Shown: positions 6,697 to 9,579 of the stretch, in pieces | Layout of the letters: each line of letters opens with the position of its first letter | Numbering within the stretch: the first letter of the stretch is position 1 | Origin: Candidatus Zixiibacteriota bacterium | GTDB lineage: Bacteria; Zixibacteria; MSB-5A5; GN15; PGXB01 | NCBI GenBank assembly: GCA_024230695.1 | Contig: JAAERC010000125.1 | Span: 1 to 9,579, forward strand | DNA: 9,579 nt | Direction: 5' to 3' | Position numbers and translations under genes: made by a program | The notes under the pieces: model-generated | What the model was told of the DNA's origin: nothing | Seen by the model: only the letters and a program-made list of their open reading frames with translations | The model's database searches: none

Positions 6697-6725
6697 TTGC
6701 CTTAATACACATTATAGTATATGCT
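6697..6725 (+). promoter_or_regulatory. Possible promoter of the lipoprotein hydrolase gene (divergent region)
   Basis: TTGCCT (6697-6702) and TATGCT (6720-6725) are 17 bases apart, each matching four of six consensus positions, and lead to a short leader before the ATG at 6759. The same gap carries a perfect minus-strand TATAAT (6716-6711) that could be the -10 for the CPBP gene, although no good -35 accompanies it. The two divergent promoters would then overlap. Confidence 0.35.
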
Positions 6726-6758
6726 ATGGTTTAATAATTATAAATGTAAGGATAATAA

Positions 6759-7709
6759 ATGTATAACAATAATGATTCAAATAGTCACAAACGGTTTGCT
6801 GGCGGCACCATTTTTATATTATTCGTTCTGATGTTAATAGGATGTGGTTCACAAAAAGGATCTGATGGTGATGTTGGCAAAATCGCGGTAAATGGTATCG
6901 AGATTTATCACAAGACAGTTGGTGCCGGAACTCCAACTTTTGTTTTGCACGGCGGTCCCGGAGATACATATGAAACAATGATACAAATGCAATCTTTGGC
7001 CGATGAATATAAGGTTATATTCTATGACCAGAGAGCAACCGGCAGATCGACCGGCGATGAAGATACCGCTTCGCATACTGTTGAACAGTTTGTTGAGGAT
7101 CTGGAACAATTGCGTCTCAAATTTGGCGGTGGAAAAGTAAATGTCATTGGAGGTTCTTGGGGTTCAATGGTTGCGATGCAATATGCGATGAAATATTCGG
7201 ATAATATCAACAGGATGGTTCTGATGTCCAGCATGGGTATCAGAGCAGAATATTTCGGACATTATCTAACCAATATCGAAAAAAATAGAACAAGTGAAGA
7301 CAGTTTGGCATTGGAAAAAATTGCCGAAACTGATGGTTTCAAAAATAGATTACCGGAGACTATGGAAAAATTCTGGAGAGTTTATTTTAAGGCATATTGT
7401 TATAATCCAGATTTGGTAGATAGCCTGCAACTTTGGATGCGTGATTCGACTTATAAGCAGGTTCCCGGCAGATATGCTAACTTAGGCAAGTTTATGAGGA
7501 GTTATGATATCGAGGATGACTTGAAAAAAATTACCTGTCCGACCCTTATTTTATATGGGGATTATGATCCGACGCCAGTCGAGTGGGTGAAGCCGATTCA
7601 TGATAATATCGCCGGTTCAAAAATGGCGATAATAAAAAATGCCGGGCATTGGTTATGGGTGGAAGCGCCTGACCGAGTCACCGGATTGATAAGAGAGTTT
7701 TTTAAATAG
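6759..7709 (+). CDS. Exported lipoprotein alpha/beta hydrolase, proline iminopeptidase-like (S33)
   Basis: The 316-residue product starts with a lipoprotein signal peptide: a basic N-region, a hydrophobic core at about 17-27, and lipobox LIGC with Cys29. The mature domain is an alpha/beta hydrolase of the prolyl aminopeptidase group. It shows the oxyanion motif HGGPG (64-68), the DQR..GRS block (90-97), the nucleophile elbow GGSWGS with Ser133, an acid at about Asp270 in GDYDP, and the catalytic His297 in AGHW. The cap region between Ser133 and Asp270 decides the substrate. In this family it may be an N-terminal proline peptide, an amide or an ester, so the exact reaction is not known. The usual DQRG is DQRA here. 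The ATG has AAGGA (6748-6752) 6 bases upstream, a good ribosome binding site. Confidence 0.88.
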   Translation: MYNNNDSNSHKRFAGGTIFILFVLMLIGCGSQKGSDGDVGKIAVNGIEIYHKTVGAGTPTFVLHGGPGDTYETMIQMQSLADEYKVIFYDQRATGRSTGDEDTASHTVEQFVEDLEQLRLKFGGGKVNVIGGSWGSMVAMQYAMKYSDNINRMVLMSSMGIRAEYFGHYLTNIEKNRTSEDSLALEKIAETDGFKNRLPETMEKFWRVYFKAYCYNPDLVDSLQLWMRDSTYKQVPGRYANLGKFMRSYDIEDDLKKITCPTLILYGDYDPTPVEWVKPIHDNIAGSKMAIIKNAGHWLWVEAPDRVTGLIREFFK

Positions 7710-7724
7710 AATTATTGCTTACTC

Positions 7725-8291
7725 TTAAAATTTCGGCGGGTCGGATAAATTTATTTTTTTTAATCCGCAATTAATAATTAGATCCAACATTCCAAAAAAT
7801 CTTCTCTTTAGAGATTCAATATGATAAGCTTCCTGAATTTCAACAAACATCCTATCCTTGTGTTTAAATCTTTTCGGTTGCACCTGCAGGACATACGAAT
7901 TAACTTGTTTCTCCCAAAACCATTCCGCGCACCCAAATTGGATATAATCTTTATCTATTTCAACGACCTTCTCCAGATATGATAATAGCTCTTTTCCCTC
8001 TGTGCAGTTATCTATACATAGAGCCAGATATGCTATCCTGTAATCAACCTCAAGGATGCCATCAATTTTTTTTAATGGACCATAATCATGAATATCATGA
8101 TTATAAAGATAAACAAAATGACCGCAACAGCTCTGAAGACTGAAACAGTATGGTAGTTTGGCCATATTGCTTATTAGCCCGACTACCGGATCATCTATGT
8201 AATTATAATCAATTCCATTAATCGCATCTTCCCGTTGCCGAACAAAATCAGGATTATCAACAAGTGATTTTATCTCAACATATGTCTGCAT
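7725..8291 (-). CDS. Hypothetical cysteine-rich protein, family not recognised
   Basis: This is a 188-residue soluble protein without a signal peptide or membrane segment. It has seven cysteines in total; Cys49, Cys55, Cys56, Cys92, Cys96 and Cys121 lie in the middle region. Notable motifs are LQSCCGHF (52-59), LALCIDNC (89-96) and FGCAEWFW (119-126), followed by a strand-like NSYVLQVQPKR block (131-141) and a C-terminal helix. The SCCGH and FGCAEW blocks look like conserved functional sites, but I cannot name a family. A distant similarity in layout to TYW3-type tRNA-modification proteins crossed my mind but is not supported. The ATG at 8291 has no Shine-Dalgarno. It lies 78 bases after the DUF1858-DUF2249 gene on the same strand, so it may be a trailing member of that transcript. 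It converges on the hydrolase gene with 15 bases between them. Confidence 0.65.
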   Translation of the reverse strand: MQTYVEIKSLVDNPDFVRQREDAINGIDYNYIDDPVVGLISNMAKLPYCFSLQSCCGHFVYLYNHDIHDYGPLKKIDGILEVDYRIAYLALCIDNCTEGKELLSYLEKVVEIDKDYIQFGCAEWFWEKQVNSYVLQVQPKRFKHKDRMFVEIQEAYHIESLKRRFFGMLDLIINCGLKKINLSDPPKF

Positions 8292-8369
8292 AACACAAAT
8301 ATATAATATGTTTATTATTTAGCCAGATGAAAGATTACAGTACTAAATTAGATTTCCTCAGATACTTAT

Positions 8370-8906
8370 TTATTCGGAAATTTTACAAAAATAGGTTTTA
8401 ACCAGATCTTCTTCGATTTTTTCCAACCAGGTTGAGAATCCTTGCTCCTTGGCCTTGTCAATCAACGGCGCTGGCTCAAACGGAGTAATCAATTCATATA
8501 TTTGATTACTTTCTAATTTTCGTAGTTTTTGCATAACCGTACCTACCGGTTGTTCACCACTTTCGATCATTGGCCGAGCATCGAGTGTTTCGGCAATCTT
8601 GTTGCTCATCCAATCCGGTTTTTGTCCGATTGCATTATCTGGATTATCAGATATATTTACATCTTCTGTCTGTCCGACTTCTTTACGCAGAGCATTAACC
8701 AATTCTCCAATATTGATACCGCCGACTTTGGCGGCCTGACGAAGCGAGGTCACTTTCGCGACCGTTTTGCGCAGAATTGGGTTCCGCAGTTTGGCAAACG
8801 GCGGTGCTTTTTCAATTAACAGATCTTCCAGTTGTGGGTAAGAATCAAGAAGCGTACCGACTTTTGTTTCGGGAGTGATATCAATATTTATTTGCTTATT
8901 TTTCAC
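8370..8906 (-). CDS. DUF1858-DUF2249 fusion protein, putative redox-sensing partner of DUF438
   Basis: From the GTG at 8906 this is 178 residues, cytosolic, with two small domains. Residues about 6-75 are DUF1858 (IDITPETKVGTLLDSYP start, then PPFAKLRNP.LRKTVA and an LV..LR end). Residues about 105-175 are DUF2249 (LDARPM at 109-113, GEQPVG at 117-122, YELITPFEP at 137-145, then a GF.TWLE helix). These domains often occur beside DUF438/hemerythrin/PAS proteins in anaerobes and are linked by context to anaerobic or nitrosative respiration; no reaction is proven. The longer frame begins at TTG 8915, but AAAGGA sits directly against that codon and is 9 bases from the GTG, so the GTG is preferred. 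It follows the DUF438 gene with 5 bases between the stop and the GTG. Confidence 0.82.
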   Translation of the reverse strand: MKNKQINIDITPETKVGTLLDSYPQLEDLLIEKAPPFAKLRNPILRKTVAKVTSLRQAAKVGGINIGELVNALRKEVGQTEDVNISDNPDNAIGQKPDWMSNKIAETLDARPMIESGEQPVGTVMQKLRKLESNQIYELITPFEPAPLIDKAKEQGFSTWLEKIEEDLVKTYFCKISE

Positions 8907-8911
8907 AATAT

Positions 8912-9579
8912 TCAATCCTTTGCATATGAAAGCAATCTTTGTTGTCCTTCAAGCGCTCGTTTTGCGGTTAAATCCTGACTGACTTCCAGCGTTCCGAGAT
9001 AGTTACCATCTTTGTCACGTAATGCAAAATACTCAATACTGATAAATTTCCCCTGCATCTCGATCCAAAACGGCGCCCGATCCTCTTTATCGGAGCGGAA
9101 GTCTTTAATTATTTTTTCAACGATATGGACACTTGATGGCGGGTGACACATCTTTACATCACGTCCCAGTATCGCCCGGGTCCGCGCGAAAATCCGTTCG
9201 CGACCCTGAGTGAAATATTGCACCTTATCATTTTTATCAACAAAGGTCAGATCAAAAGGAATCGAATTTAAAATCGCGTTCAATTCATCCGGTAACATCG
9301 ATCCCGATGGCAATTGAATCCGGTCTGACTGCGTGTTTTCTTTCACTTCTTTGATTTCTTCAATTGCTTCGATCTTTCCTGCCGGTTTCCATTCATCGGT
9401 TGGGTCATACAGGCAGAATCCGATCTCAATACTATGATTGTAAATGCTGTACCATTCCGAATCAGTCAAAGAATCAAGAGTCATTGGAAAAAGAATTTCT
9501 TCTTCCTTAAAAATCATTTCTTCAACTGAAGTTGATGCCGGTTTCAGCACCAGATCAATAACCGTTTTGAATTCATCGG
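8912..9579 (-). CDS. DUF438 domain protein, C-terminal part (hemerythrin-like end plus PAS), truncated by window
   Basis: The gene runs off the right edge: the frame is open to base 9577 without a stop, and a GTG at 9550 is internal. The visible 221 residues start in the last helix of a hemerythrin-like domain (KEEEILFPM at 24-32, then EWYSI.NHSIEIG). They continue through an acidic/Lys linker (about 68-95) into a PAS domain of the DUF438 type (about 98-205) with FVD..D.V.YF, the FARTRAILGRDV helix and the CHPP motif at 144-147. The family is a cytosolic putative sensor combining DUF438, hemerythrin and PAS, so it may sense oxygen, nitric oxide or redox state. The CHPP cysteine and histidine are conserved as I remember the family. 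The stop lies just before the DUF1858-DUF2249 start; together they form an operon. Confidence 0.85.
   Translation of the reverse strand, partial: DEFKTVIDLVLKPASTSVEEMIFKEEEILFPMTLDSLTDSEWYSIYNHSIEIGFCLYDPTDEWKPAGKIEAIEEIKEVKENTQSDRIQLPSGSMLPDELNAILNSIPFDLTFVDKNDKVQYFTQGRERIFARTRAILGRDVKMCHPPSSVHIVEKIIKDFRSDKEDRAPFWIEMQGKFISIEYFALRDKDGNYLGTLEVSQDLTAKRALEGQQRLLSYAKD
8916..8921 (-). promoter_or_regulatory. Ribosome binding site that decides the DUF1858-DUF2249 start
   Basis: AAAGGA on the minus strand (8921-8916) lies inside the last codons of the DUF438 gene. Its spacing is 9 bases to the GTG at 8906 and zero to the TTG at 8915, which favours GTG. Confidence 0.6.

Noticed and set aside
8350..8381. 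Possible terminator of the DUF1858-DUF2249 gene (ATTTCC/GGAAAT arms)
   Set aside because: Only 6 bp with a loop of about 20 bases, one arm inside the coding end, and no T run after it.
1..9579. tRNA genes, CRISPR arrays, insertion sequences, toxin-antitoxin or phage genes
   Set aside because: No cloverleaf, repeat-spacer pattern, transposase motif or terminal inverted repeat was found by reading.

Overview
The window is AT-rich bacterial DNA, densely coded on both strands, with short intergenic gaps (none over about 140 bases). It looks like a Gram-negative, respiratory, probably anaerobic or facultatively anaerobic organism. The evidence is two signal-peptide outer-membrane beta-barrel candidates, an exported lipoprotein octaheme cytochrome c, lipoprotein signal peptides and a DUF438/DUF1858-type redox-sensor pair. 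The mix of AT-rich genes, orphan multiheme cytochromes and DUF438 proteins would fit an FCB-group or deltaproteobacteria-like lineage (for example a candidate phylum such as Zixibacteria). That placement is inference, not something the sequence proves.

Left part (1-3026, + strand): the 3' end of a gene with a repeated SPTE motif, then, 2 bases later, a beta-barrel-like exported protein. After a 139-base gap comes mdaB, an NADPH:quinone reductase, closed by a strong intrinsic terminator. A membrane-anchored flavodoxin-domain protein follows, overlapping by ATGA with a DUF1801 (frataxin-like fold) protein. The quinone reductase and the anchored flavodoxin are both flavin redox proteins, but the terminator separates their transcripts.

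Middle (3041-6639, - strand): a small outer-membrane beta-barrel protein with its own good sigma70-type promoter. Next is a 626-residue octaheme cytochrome c lipoprotein resembling the octaheme tetrathionate reductase family, with a strong ribosome binding site, a terminator and an inverted repeat over its putative promoter. Last is a CPBP/CAAX-type intramembrane protease. No quinol-dehydrogenase partner for the cytochrome is visible in the window.

Right part (6759-9579): divergent from the CPBP gene is an exported lipoprotein alpha/beta hydrolase of the proline-iminopeptidase type (+ strand). On the - strand there follow an unidentified cysteine-rich 188-residue protein, a fused DUF1858-DUF2249 protein, and the 3' part of a DUF438 protein (hemerythrin-like end plus PAS domain) that runs off the window end. 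The last two overlap and form an operon. No tRNA, rRNA, insertion sequence, CRISPR array or phage gene was seen. I see no clear new multi-gene system. The most interesting items are the octaheme cytochrome with a Met-rich stretch and its palindromic promoter region, the apparently exported flavodoxin, and the DUF438/DUF1858-DUF2249 pair.
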